Both the position numbers and the translations under genes were made by a program. Shown here in pieces: positions 1-5,873 of a stretch of DNA of 5,873 nucleotides (within the stretch, counting starts at the first letter, position 1; every line of letters begins with the position of its first letter). The stretch covers positions 1 through 5,873 of the forward strand of contig JAHDHT010000237.1 of NCBI GenBank assembly GCA_020631175.1, in the 5' to 3' direction. The stretch comes from Chitinophagales bacterium. Lineage in GTDB: Bacteria; Bacteroidota; Bacteroidia; Chitinophagales; JAHDHT01. The notes below the pieces were generated by a model. The model saw only the letters and a program-made list of their open reading frames with translations, was not told the DNA's origin and ran no database searches.

Positions 1-771
1 TTTATAAGCATTCGCCTAATTCAGCAATTCGTAAAATCAAATCCAAGTCCGGCATATATCAATAGAGTAGCTACTGTGTTCAATAATAACGGTCAGGGTG
101 TGAGAGGTGATATGGGCGCTGTGATAAAAGCTATTTTGATGGACCCTGAAGCAAGAGATTGCTCTAATATTGACACTTACAATTCAGGTAAATTTTTACA
201 GCCGATCGAAAGATTCACAATAATTTGGAATGCATTTGATGTTTCAACTCCTTCCGGAAGATATTATCTGAGAGATCAGTCTGAATTTGGGATATTACTT
301 GAACAGGATTTTTTAAGAGCGCCTTCAGTTTTTAATTTCTTTTCTCCATTTTATGCAGAAAGTGAAAACGTAGCACCAATGGATCTTGTTTCTCCTGAGT
401 TTCAAATTTTCCATAGCACTTCTTCTATTTATTATCTAAATCTTTTAGAATTAAAAATAAAAAACACTGCATTTAATAATCGAACTCTATCATCAGGAAA
501 CTCAAATTTTCTTACTGTCAATCCTAATGATGTTCCAGAGTTAGATTATTCAGTTCAGGAAAATATTTATTCAACTCAAGGTTTGAGTGCATTAATTGAC
601 CACTTAAACATTTTACTCTGCAGAGGACAAATGAATAGTTCAACAAAATCAATTATTGAAAATGCTATTACGAGCTATGAGAATAATATTTCCACTTATG
701 AAGCAAGAAACGCTGTTGAAGATGCCATTTATTTCATTATAGCAACTCCTGCATTTAATATTTTAAAATAA
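1..771 (+). CDS. DUF1800 family protein, C-terminal part (5' end outside window)
   Basis: The frame is open from base 1, so this is the last 256 residues of a longer protein; the GTG at 76 lies inside conserved sequence and is not the true start. Counting from base 1, the visible family features are an N-terminal stretch 'RLIQQFVKSNPSPAY' (about 5-19), then NNNGQGVRGD and ILMDPEAR (about 28-52), then GKFLQPIERF, then APSVFNFFSPFY (about 107-118) followed by a 'P.DLVSPEFQI' segment. This order is the usual C-terminal half of DUF1800 proteins, which are typically about 450-600 residues, so roughly half the gene appears to be missing. The family has no firmly established biochemical role. Its genes are very often followed directly by a DUF1501 gene, as here with a gap of 7 bases, so co-expression is likely. 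No frameshift or internal stop is seen. The family call is confident; the function is unknown. Confidence 0.9.
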   Translation, partial: FISIRLIQQFVKSNPSPAYINRVATVFNNNGQGVRGDMGAVIKAILMDPEARDCSNIDTYNSGKFLQPIERFTIIWNAFDVSTPSGRYYLRDQSEFGILLEQDFLRAPSVFNFFSPFYAESENVAPMDLVSPEFQIFHSTSSIYYLNLLELKIKNTAFNNRTLSSGNSNFLTVNPNDVPELDYSVQENIYSTQGLSALIDHLNILLCRGQMNSSTKSIIENAITSYENNISTYEARNAVEDAIYFIIATPAFNILK

Positions 772-778
772 TATAAGC

Positions 779-910
779 GTGGCTAAAAAAAATAATAGAA
801 GAGACTTTTTAAATAAGCTGGGTATTGGCTGTGCATCTATTGGTGCAACTTCATTATTATCCGGAATTACAAATTTGGGTTTGGTAAATTCTGCAGCTGC
901 TGCAAATGCA
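779..910 (+). other. Twin-arginine (Tat) signal peptide of the DUF1501 protein
   Basis: Residues 1-44 contain a Lys/Arg-rich head, the twin arginine at positions 7-8 in the context N-R-R-D-F-L, a moderately hydrophobic Gly/Ser/Leu-rich core, and an Ala-rich run ending near A-N-A (42-44) that would suit signal peptidase I. The exact cleavage site is a guess. The motif also supports the GTG start codon, because any later start would remove it. Confidence 0.8.
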
Positions 911-2200
911 AATAACTCTTTTTTTAATCCTTCCAATAACGATTACAAAGCATTAGTTTGTATTCTTCTGGCAGGAGGAAATGATAGTTTTAACATGTTG
1001 ATCCCGAGAGGTACAACAGAGTATAATGAGTATGCTCAAAGCCGCACAAATGTGGCAATACCACAGAATCAAATCTTACCCATTAATCCGAATACTTCAG
1101 ATGGTAAACAATATGGTGTGCATCCAAGCATGCCTAAAATTCAATCCTTATTTGAAGCCGGTAATCTTGCTTTTATTTCAAACATTGGCGCGCTGGTTTA
1201 TCCAACAACAATGTCTGATTTTAATACAGGTTTTAACTTGCCGGAAGGATTATTCTCTCATTCAGATCAACAAAAACATTGGCAGACTTCTCTTCCTCAA
1301 GACAGACAAGCTTTAACAGGTTGGGGAGGAAGAATGGCAGATATACTTAGATATAACAACGCTAGCCAAAGTATTTCAATGAACCTTTCACTTTCAGGAT
1401 TGAACCAGTTTCAACTTGGAGATGAAATTCAACCCTATTCCATTCTGAGAACAGGAAGTGGTGCTGTTCAGATCTCAGGGTCTACCAGTAATAATTTTTA
1501 TAATACAATTAAAAGACAAACACTCGATTCTTTATTAGAAGAAAATTACATAAATGTATTAGACCAGGCATTTCAAAATACCATAACTAATTCTAATGGA
1601 AATTCTTTTGAGTTTTCAGGAGCGATAAATAGCGTTGCTCCATTTACAACAACTTTTGCAGACACTAATTTAAGTGAAAGCCTGCAAATGGTTGCTAAAA
1701 CAATTGCTGCGAGAGATGTATTAAATGTTTCTCAGCAAACATTCTTTATTTCTTTTGGTGGATGGGATACACATGATTATATAATTGATGATCATGCAGA
1801 ATTATTAGCCACTTTGGATGATGCTATGGATAGTTTCTACAGTGTACTTGCAGAATTAGGACTTGAAAATAATGTTACCACATTTACCATGTCTGATTTC
1901 GGAAGGAAACTGGTTTCAAATGGTGACGGTTCAGATCACGGCTGGGGCGGTAACGTTATGGTTATGGGCGGAGCAGTAAATGGGAAAGATATTTATGGTT
2001 CTTATCCTGATCTGTATTTAGGAAGTCCCTTAGATACCGGAACAGGAAGATTTATACCTACAACCAGCTGCGATGAATACTTCGCAGAACTGGCACTTTG
2101 GTTTGGTGCTTCTTCAGCCGACCTCTATCAGATATTCCCAAACATTACCAATTTCTGGACACCAAATTCAACCAATTATCCTATTGGATTTATGAGCTAA
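779..2200 (+). CDS. DUF1501 family protein with Tat signal, alkaline-phosphatase-like fold
   Basis: A complete 473-residue protein. The start is GTG at 779. An in-frame TAA at 764-766 blocks any longer reading, and this start gives a proper Tat signal: basic N-terminus, RRDFL at 7-11, a hydrophobic stretch to about 37 and an Ala-rich likely cleavage region at 39-44. The mature part shows DUF1501 landmarks: LAGGNDSFN (64-72), GVHPSMPKI (113-121), LFSHSDQQKHWQTS (158-171), GWGGRMAD (181-188), FGGWDTHD (326-333), FTMSDFGRK (369-377) and GSDHGWGG (384-391). The family belongs to the alkaline phosphatase/sulfatase superfamily. By analogy, D69, D330, H332, D373, D386 and H387 are candidate metal or active-site residues, but this is inferred. 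Tat export implies folding, possibly with metal, before transport to the periplasm. It lies 7 bases after the DUF1800 gene and 15 before the large T9SS protein gene. The substrate is unknown; no lesion is seen. Confidence 0.93.
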   Translation: MAKKNNRRDFLNKLGIGCASIGATSLLSGITNLGLVNSAAAANANNSFFNPSNNDYKALVCILLAGGNDSFNMLIPRGTTEYNEYAQSRTNVAIPQNQILPINPNTSDGKQYGVHPSMPKIQSLFEAGNLAFISNIGALVYPTTMSDFNTGFNLPEGLFSHSDQQKHWQTSLPQDRQALTGWGGRMADILRYNNASQSISMNLSLSGLNQFQLGDEIQPYSILRTGSGAVQISGSTSNNFYNTIKRQTLDSLLEENYINVLDQAFQNTITNSNGNSFEFSGAINSVAPFTTTFADTNLSESLQMVAKTIAARDVLNVSQQTFFISFGGWDTHDYIIDDHAELLATLDDAMDSFYSVLAELGLENNVTTFTMSDFGRKLVSNGDGSDHGWGGNVMVMGGAVNGKDIYGSYPDLYLGSPLDTGTGRFIPTTSCDEYFAELALWFGASSADLYQIFPNITNFWTPNSTNYPIGFMS

Positions 2201-2215
2201 ACAGAAAAAAACTAA

Positions 2216-5200
2216 ATGAAGACCTTCATACAACATATAGCCCTTTTCTTATTTATTTTATTGCTGAGTAATAAAGCTAAAAGTCAGTGTACCGATAATG
2301 GTAATGTCTGGAATGAAAGCTGGAAATCATGCAGTGAAACAATGAGTCCTAACACTGTCAGAGGTCAATCGCATTGGCTATTGTTTGAATTTAATCAACC
2401 TGAAAGTATTGAAAGTATCTACGTATGGAATGCCAACCGTTCGGGAGAAAGTCAACTGGGAGCTAAAAATATAATTATTGATTATTCTGTGGATGGAAAC
2501 ACCTGGGAAGAACTTGGACAATATGTTTTTCCACAGGCAACAGAAGCAAATAATTACGATGGTTTTGAAGGGCCTGAACTACCCGGAATTTTTATTGAAA
2601 AACTTTTAATTACTGTACTCGATAATTATGACACCAATAATAATTGTGTTTCTATTGCAGAGTTTGAATTAAAAATTAATCCGGACGCTTGTTACGGACA
2701 AATAGATATTTGTGGTGTATGCGATGGTCAGGGAGCAAGTGTTTGGTATCAGGATACAGACAATGACGGTATGGGTAATGGCGATGCTGCATTGTACTCA
2801 TGCAGTCAGCCTGCAGGATATGTAGATAATGCAGATGATCAATGTGATACCGGGCTTGTTGGATGGGATGATGTAGCCTACATTTTTTATGAAAACGGTT
2901 GTACCGGTTGTCATGGTTCAAATGCAATCGCCGGTCTGAACCTCTTATCATACGAATCAACAATTGCAGGTGGAAACAATTGTGGTTCAGATTTAATTAC
3001 CGGAACCCGTTTTGTTGATATAATTGAAATTGATGGATATGATGGTTGTTCCGGCACCATTGGAATTCCTTCCATGAATTCAAGAGTAGGTAATCAGGTT
3101 GATGCCGATGAATTAGCTACCATTCAAAAATGGATAAATGACGGAGCAATTAGAGATTGTAATTGTCCGCCAAATGCGCCTGATTCTGATAACGATGGTG
3201 TTTGTGATAATTCAGACGACTGTCCGAATTTCGATAATGCATTAATCGGTTCTGCCTGTGATGATGGAAATGACTGTACAGATAACGATGTTTATTTAGC
3301 CGATTGTCAATGTGTCGGAACACCAAAATTTGATACTGATAATGACGGAATCTGTGACCTTGAAGATGTTGAACCAAACAATCCTTGTACGGCAGACGGT
3401 ATAGTTGACGGTAACGAACCTCCGGGATGGAAAGATATAAACACGGCTGATTGTGATGGAGATGGCATTAGTTCGAACAGCGGAGATCTGGATGATTTTA
3501 ATCCTTGCATGAATCATTTAGGCTATTCCCAAAAAAGTGATTGTATTTGTCCGAATGATATGCAAACAGGAGGAGCTGAATTATATAGTTTTGAAGGATT
3601 TAGTACACCGGAAAATGCAACCGGACTTCCTGACGGTCTCACTACCGGTTACATTGGTGGCAATGATCGTTTGGTCTTAAGAGTTCCTTCAATGGCAATA
3701 GGAGAAGAAGTTTGTTTTTATGTTGGTTTTAGTGATCCAAACGGAATCGCTGGGTTTGATATAAGCGGATATTTCTTCTCATTCACCAATCCAACTGAAG
3801 ATAATACCTATGCAATTCAGCAGGTTTGTCTTCCAATATATGCCGACGGCGAACAGTTAATAACTGTTTCAGAGTTTGGTCCGGGCGGAATTCGAATGGA
3901 TGGAATTTCTTACAATTATTGTGATTGCGCACCTTCAGATTCTGAATACGATAAACTAAAATGTTCATGTTCTAATATTGATTCAAATACAACAACAAAT
4001 GTTTCATTTAGTGCAGGGATTTCTAACCCGGAAAATGCAAGTGGATTACCGGATGGAATATATACCGGAGGAATTGGTGGTAGTACCGATTCATTAGAAT
4101 TTCAATTTGCCAATGCAAATATTAACGATGAAATTTGTCTCGACTTTAAATTTAATAATGCAGCAGGCAAATTCAAATTAACGATTAATCAGGAATTATC
4201 TTATCTGGTAAATCCTTATCCAAATGATTTAGATATTCCAATTACCTACTGTTGGACCGTTACTCAGGATGGTCCTCAAGACGTGTTATTACAAGATAAT
4301 GGAAGTGGTCAAACTTATGTTGATGGAATTTGGCTGCAGACTTGTACCGACTGTCAGACCAATGCAGTTGACTCAGATAATGATGGAGTTTGTGATGAAA
4401 TTGATCTTTGTGATGGAGGTAATGATAATATCGATTTTGATTATGATGGCATTCCTGATCAATGTGAAAATTGTGATACGCCACAAGATGCATTTGCCAT
4501 AAATGTTACTTCAAATTCGGCTACCATTTTGTTTGAACAGGTTAATGAATATCAATATTATGAAGTGGCTTACAAAAAAGCAGATGCTGAATATTGGAAT
4601 GTAGTAAGTACAACTGATAATTTTTTAAACGTAAATAACCTCGAAGGGTGCACCTTGTATCATTTTGCGGTAAGAAGTAATTGTGGTTTCGGTTTCACTT
4701 CTCCATTAAGTGAACTGGAAGTATTTAATACATTAGAAGATGCAAATTGCAGTTTATGTGCAGAACCTGAAAATCTTGATGTATCATCCGTCCAGGAAAG
4801 CTCAGCATTGGTAACATGGGATGAAAGTTCAATAGCCCTGGAATATCAGGTTGAATACAGAAATGTAACGACCGGATCAGGATGGAATACGGTAAACACA
4901 GCATTCAATTTCCTTATTCTTTCAAATCTGGATGCCTGTTCAATTATCGAAATAAACGTTTATAATCGGTGTTTGGATGGAAGTTTAAGCATTGCTGCTC
5001 AAAGAACATTTACTACACTAGGATGTCCGATACCATGCGATCCACTGCAAGGATTATATACGAATAACATTACCAATTCATCGGTGATATTAGTATGGGA
5101 TTTATACGCTCAGGCAGACTATAATCTATATTATAGAAAGCAGGGTAATCAATGGAATTTATTTAATACAAGCTTTCCATTGTCGATCCTTTTTACCCTT

Positions 5201-5611
5201 GAGTCTTGTACAAGCTATGAATGGTATATTGAAGTAGACTGTGGAGATAATACCTTTAGTGCTCCATCTTCGGTTCAATCATTCACTACAACAGGATGTA
5301 ATCCGGCCCAGGCCGATGATGATCAGAAACTCGAAACAGAAAGCATTCAGTTAGCTTCAGATGAAGGGTTGCTTTTATATCCTGTTCCAACAGATAATAC
5401 ATTATTTATCGAATATGAATCCACTTCAGATTTTGATACACAGGTAATTCTGTACAATATGCAAGGCCAGTCATACGGAACTTATGATTTCGATACTTCG
5501 GAAGGAATGAATACACATTCTATTCAAACAAATGATTTACTAACAGGTACATACTTTATTCATTTGAAAAATAAAGTGATGTCTACTTATGCGACATTTG
5601 AGAAGAACTAA
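2216..5611 (+). CDS. Large Cys-rich multidomain T9SS-exported protein with cytochrome c-like domain
   Basis: A complete 1131-residue protein with ATG start at 2216 after an A-rich leader. Domains by residue: signal peptide 1 to about 23 (no lipobox); F5/8 type C/discoidin-like domain about 27-153; Cys-rich linker with GVCDG and a DTDNDG loop (about 159-212); c-type cytochrome-like domain about 215-315 with CTGCH at 229-233; thrombospondin type-3 repeats and a CDDGNDCTDNDV motif about 316-431; two homologous 'PENA.GLPDG' domains at 443-571 and 583-713; further type-3 repeats 718-753; three fibronectin type III domains at 753-840, 848-937 and 941-1028; T9SS type A sorting domain about 1052-1131. 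It has about 51 cysteines, mostly paired, as expected of a disulfide-stabilised extracellular protein. Calcium binding and adhesion or scaffolding are likely from the domains; haem binding is a strong motif-based prediction. It sits 15 bases after the DUF1501 gene and is probably the operon's last gene. The specific function is not recognisable. Confidence 0.92.
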   Translation: MKTFIQHIALFLFILLLSNKAKSQCTDNGNVWNESWKSCSETMSPNTVRGQSHWLLFEFNQPESIESIYVWNANRSGESQLGAKNIIIDYSVDGNTWEELGQYVFPQATEANNYDGFEGPELPGIFIEKLLITVLDNYDTNNNCVSIAEFELKINPDACYGQIDICGVCDGQGASVWYQDTDNDGMGNGDAALYSCSQPAGYVDNADDQCDTGLVGWDDVAYIFYENGCTGCHGSNAIAGLNLLSYESTIAGGNNCGSDLITGTRFVDIIEIDGYDGCSGTIGIPSMNSRVGNQVDADELATIQKWINDGAIRDCNCPPNAPDSDNDGVCDNSDDCPNFDNALIGSACDDGNDCTDNDVYLADCQCVGTPKFDTDNDGICDLEDVEPNNPCTADGIVDGNEPPGWKDINTADCDGDGISSNSGDLDDFNPCMNHLGYSQKSDCICPNDMQTGGAELYSFEGFSTPENATGLPDGLTTGYIGGNDRLVLRVPSMAIGEEVCFYVGFSDPNGIAGFDISGYFFSFTNPTEDNTYAIQQVCLPIYADGEQLITVSEFGPGGIRMDGISYNYCDCAPSDSEYDKLKCSCSNIDSNTTTNVSFSAGISNPENASGLPDGIYTGGIGGSTDSLEFQFANANINDEICLDFKFNNAAGKFKLTINQELSYLVNPYPNDLDIPITYCWTVTQDGPQDVLLQDNGSGQTYVDGIWLQTCTDCQTNAVDSDNDGVCDEIDLCDGGNDNIDFDYDGIPDQCENCDTPQDAFAINVTSNSATILFEQVNEYQYYEVAYKKADAEYWNVVSTTDNFLNVNNLEGCTLYHFAVRSNCGFGFTSPLSELEVFNTLEDANCSLCAEPENLDVSSVQESSALVTWDESSIALEYQVEYRNVTTGSGWNTVNTAFNFLILSNLDACSIIEINVYNRCLDGSLSIAAQRTFTTLGCPIPCDPLQGLYTNNITNSSVILVWDLYAQADYNLYYRKQGNQWNLFNTSFPLSILFTLESCTSYEWYIEVDCGDNTFSAPSSVQSFTTTGCNPAQADDDQKLETESIQLASDEGLLLYPVPTDNTLFIEYESTSDFDTQVILYNMQGQSYGTYDFDTSEGMNTHSIQTNDLLTGTYFIHLKNKVMSTYATFEKN
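2294..2674 (+). other. Discoidin (F5/8 type C)-like domain coding segment
   Basis: Residues about 27-153 of the large protein show the order of a galactose-binding-like beta-sandwich: a 'W.LFEF..P.SIESIYVWNANR' strand pair, then 'KNIIIDYSVDGNTWEELG', ending with 'FIEKLLITVLDNY' and 'VSIAEFELKI'. This is the common discoidin pattern in which a ligand, often sugar or lipid, binds at loops. The ligand here cannot be predicted. Confidence 0.7.
2858..3160 (+). other. c-type cytochrome-like (haem-binding) domain coding segment
   Basis: Residues about 215-315 of the large protein. CTGCH (229-233, bases 2900-2914) is a canonical CXXCH covalent haem attachment motif, preceded by an 'IFYENG' helix-like lead. 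It is followed by 'GLNLLSYESTIAGG', 'DLITGTRFVDIIEIDG', a candidate distal ligand Met287 in 'IPSMNSR', and a closing helix 'ELATIQKWINDGA'. That order (CXXCH, GL.L.SY, GG..G..I..G, Met region, I..WI..GA) matches small cytochrome c domains seen in Bacteroidota and Planctomycetes surface or periplasmic proteins. Extra cysteines C256 and C278 may form a disulfide. The usual Met-Pro order is not present here, so the distal ligand is uncertain. Confidence 0.8.
3161..3508 (+). other. Thrombospondin type-3-like calcium-binding repeat segment
   Basis: Residues about 316-431 carry Asp-rich calcium loops DSDNDG (323-328), DTDNDG (373-378) and DCDGDG (412-417), interleaved with the Cys motif CDDGNDCTDNDV and CQCVGT (348-369). 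A related loop (DTDNDG, 180-185) lies before the cytochrome-like domain, and two more (719-724, 740-745) lie after the duplicated domains. Such repeats usually act as rigid, calcium-stabilised spacers in exported Bacteroidota proteins. Confidence 0.82.
3542..3928 (+). repeat. Duplicated 'PENA.GLPDG' domain, copy 1
   Basis: Residues 443-571. The unit starts at a CxC pair (C443, C445), has PENATGLPDG at 465-474 followed by 'TTGYIGG', Cys at 500 and 538, a 'MDGI' motif at 561-564 and ends at C569/C571. Copy 2 repeats this order about 140 residues later. The 'NA.G.PDG' signature resembles discoidin or jelly-roll modules of Bacteroidota surface proteins, but I do not recognise the exact family. 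Confidence 0.8.
3962..4354 (+). repeat. Duplicated 'PENA.GLPDG' domain, copy 2
   Basis: Residues 583-713. It starts at C583/C585, has PENASGLPDG at 605-614 followed by 'YTGGIGG', Cys at 641 and 679, 'VDGI' at 702-705 and ends at C710/C713. Distances between matching landmarks equal those in copy 1: CxC to the PENA Asn is 22 residues, and the inner cysteines are 38 apart, then 31. Outside these anchors the two copies have diverged well, so the duplication is old rather than a recent DNA event. Confidence 0.8.
4472..5299 (+). other. Three consecutive fibronectin type III domains
   Basis: Residues 753-840, 848-937 and 941-1028. Each starts with a 'C..P..' turn and a 'SA.(I/V)..(W/F)' strand, then 'Y.V.Y+' (YYEVAYKK, YQVEYRN, YNLYYRK), 'W......', a 'L(E/D).C....(Y/I)' strand and a second Cys. 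The third ends in TFTTTGC-like and the second in TFTTLGC, typical FN3 ends. In all three the two inner cysteines are exactly 11 residues apart (812/823, 908/919, 998/1009), suggesting a conserved disulfide. Confidence 0.85.
5369..5608 (+). other. T9SS type A C-terminal sorting domain coding segment
   Basis: Residues about 1052-1131. The segment 'LLLYPVPTDNTLFIEY' is followed by 'VILYNMQGQ', 'HSIQTNDLLTGTYFIHL' and a short basic end 'ATFEKN'. This is the standard pattern of the type A sorting signal that directs cargo through the type IX secretion pore, after which it is usually removed and the protein is anchored or released. The usual YPNP is YPVP here, a tolerated variant as far as I know. 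Confidence 0.9.
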
Positions 5612-5614
5612 TTT

Positions 5615-5678
5615 GTAGCTCTGTACTAAGTATTGAGTAGCACGGTATTGAGTATTGAGTAGCGCAGTACTTTGTAGC
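5615..5678. repeat. 22-bp tandem repeat, about 2.7 copies
   Basis: GTAGC recurs at 5615, 5637 and 5659 (period 22) and again at 5674. Copies 1-3 follow the pattern GTAGC, a variable CNCNGTA-like middle, then TATTGA or a shortened end. AGTATTGAGTAGC is exact at 5629-5641 and 5651-5663. It begins 3 bases after the stop codon of the large gene. No open frame or clear terminator is associated with it. Confidence 0.75.
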
Positions 5679-5688
5679 CCGGACAATT

Positions 5689-5755
5689 CACTTACCACTT
5701 ACACCTTTTACTTAAAAACTTTACAGAAAAAGGTATAAGGTACAAGGTATAAGTG
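5689..5755. repeat. Imperfect inverted repeat built from 7-bp tandem units
   Basis: The left arm has two exact copies of CACTTAC (5689-5695, 5696-5702) followed by related ACCTTTT and ACTTAAA heptamers. The right arm has AAGGTAT, AAGGTAC, AAGGTAT, AAGTG (5730-5755) in the opposite sense. The outermost CACTTA (5689-5694) and TAAGTG (5750-5755) are exact complements, and ACCTT can pair with AAGGT inside, leaving a loop of about 16 bases. Pairing is patchy, so a stable RNA hairpin or terminator is possible but not assured. Confidence 0.6.
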
Positions 5756-5779
5756 TTTTCACTTTGCGCTATTTTCTAA

Positions 5780-5873
5780 TCCGAACAACAGCAACCTAAC
5801 CTTTGCGCCTTAGCGTCTTTGCAATAAAATTCCGAACAACAGCAATAAAACCTTGCGCCTTAGCGCCCTTGCG
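5780..5873. repeat. Two 43-bp direct repeats, spacing 51 bp, running to window end
   Basis: TCCGAACAACAGCAA is exact at 5780-5794 and 5831-5845, and TTGCGCCTTAGCG is exact at 5803-5815 and 5853-5865, with a one-base length change between them. The copies are separated by AATAAAAT. The G+C-rich tail (TTTGCG, TTAGCG, TTTGC) is itself a degenerate 8-9 bp repeat, and a further TTTGCGC lies at 5763-5769. The array may continue beyond the window. Confidence 0.75.

Larger units (their letters stand above)
5612..5873. other. Non-coding region after the operon
   Basis: These 262 bases hold no convincing reading frame on either strand, no tRNA and no strong rho-independent terminator (I find no G+C-rich stem followed by a T run). 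They are almost wholly occupied by the three short-repeat blocks listed separately. No start of a next gene is visible before the window ends. Confidence 0.7.

Noticed and set aside
76..771. GTG at 76 as the start of a short 231-residue gene
   Set aside because: The frame is open back to base 1 and the upstream residues (RLIQQFVKSNPSPAY) are part of the DUF1800 pattern, so the gene is cut by the window edge and does not begin here.
1026..1316. Plus-strand open frame of 96 codons within the DUF1501 gene
   Set aside because: It is out of frame with strongly conserved DUF1501 motifs over the same bases and has no recognisable protein features; 4269-4502 on the + strand is rejected for the same reason.
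2216..2290. Lipoprotein signal on the large protein (Cys25 after the hydrophobic stretch)
   Set aside because: The residues before Cys25 (A-K-S-Q) do not fit a lipobox, and cleavage before Gln24 by signal peptidase I fits better, together with the T9SS C-terminus.
2676..2963. Minus-strand open frame of 95 codons and similar ones at 3150-3517, 3783-3968 and 4260-4493
   Set aside because: All lie antisense to the large T9SS gene. Their His/Arg/Tyr-rich translations are what the reverse complement of Asp/Asn/Gly-rich coding sequence produces, and no domain is recognisable.
5609..5680. Bacteroidota -7 promoter element (TAnnTTTG) near TAATTTG and TACTTTG
   Set aside because: Both strings are one base short of the consensus spacing, and no matching upstream TTG element or downstream gene is visible.
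5615..5873. CRISPR array
   Set aside because: The repeats differ in type and length, copies are few and imperfect, and there are no equal-sized unique spacers or cas genes.

Overview
The window looks like a piece of a Bacteroidota chromosome. It is AT-rich, its gene starts have A-rich leaders and no clear Shine-Dalgarno sequence, and its largest protein ends in a type IX secretion system (T9SS) type A sorting domain, which is found essentially only in this phylum. I cannot name the genus. The domain style (DUF1800/DUF1501 pair, 'CDDGn.cT.nDv' Cys-rich motif, thrombospondin type-3 repeats, Cys-paired fibronectin type III domains) recalls Saprospiria or Flavobacteriales-like marine or activated-sludge lineages, but that is an impression from memory.

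Layout: all three genes lie on the + strand and are tightly packed (gaps of 7 and 15 bases), so they probably form one operon. (1) Bases 1-771 encode the C-terminal 256 residues of a DUF1800 protein whose start lies before the window. (2) Bases 779-2200 encode a complete DUF1501 protein with a twin-arginine (Tat) signal and an alkaline-phosphatase/sulfatase-like fold. (3) Bases 2216-5611 encode a 1131-residue, Cys-rich, multidomain exported protein. In order it has a signal peptide, a discoidin-like domain, a Cys-rich/calcium-loop linker, a c-type cytochrome-like domain with CTGCH, thrombospondin type-3 calcium repeats, two copies of a ~130-residue 'PENA.GLPDG' domain, more type-3 repeats, three fibronectin type III domains and the T9SS sorting domain. 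(4) Bases 5612-5873 are non-coding and hold three different kinds of short repeat one after another.

How the genes may work together: DUF1800 and DUF1501 proteins are commonly encoded side by side, and in Planctomycetes DUF1501 proteins are found near cytochrome-c-containing proteins. Here the partner is a predicted cell-surface or secreted protein that itself carries a haem-binding motif, so an envelope/surface assembly is plausible. Its substrate and function cannot be read from the sequence. The most notable points are the haem site inside a T9SS cargo, the precisely duplicated domain with conserved cysteine spacing, and the layered repeat mosaic downstream of the operon.
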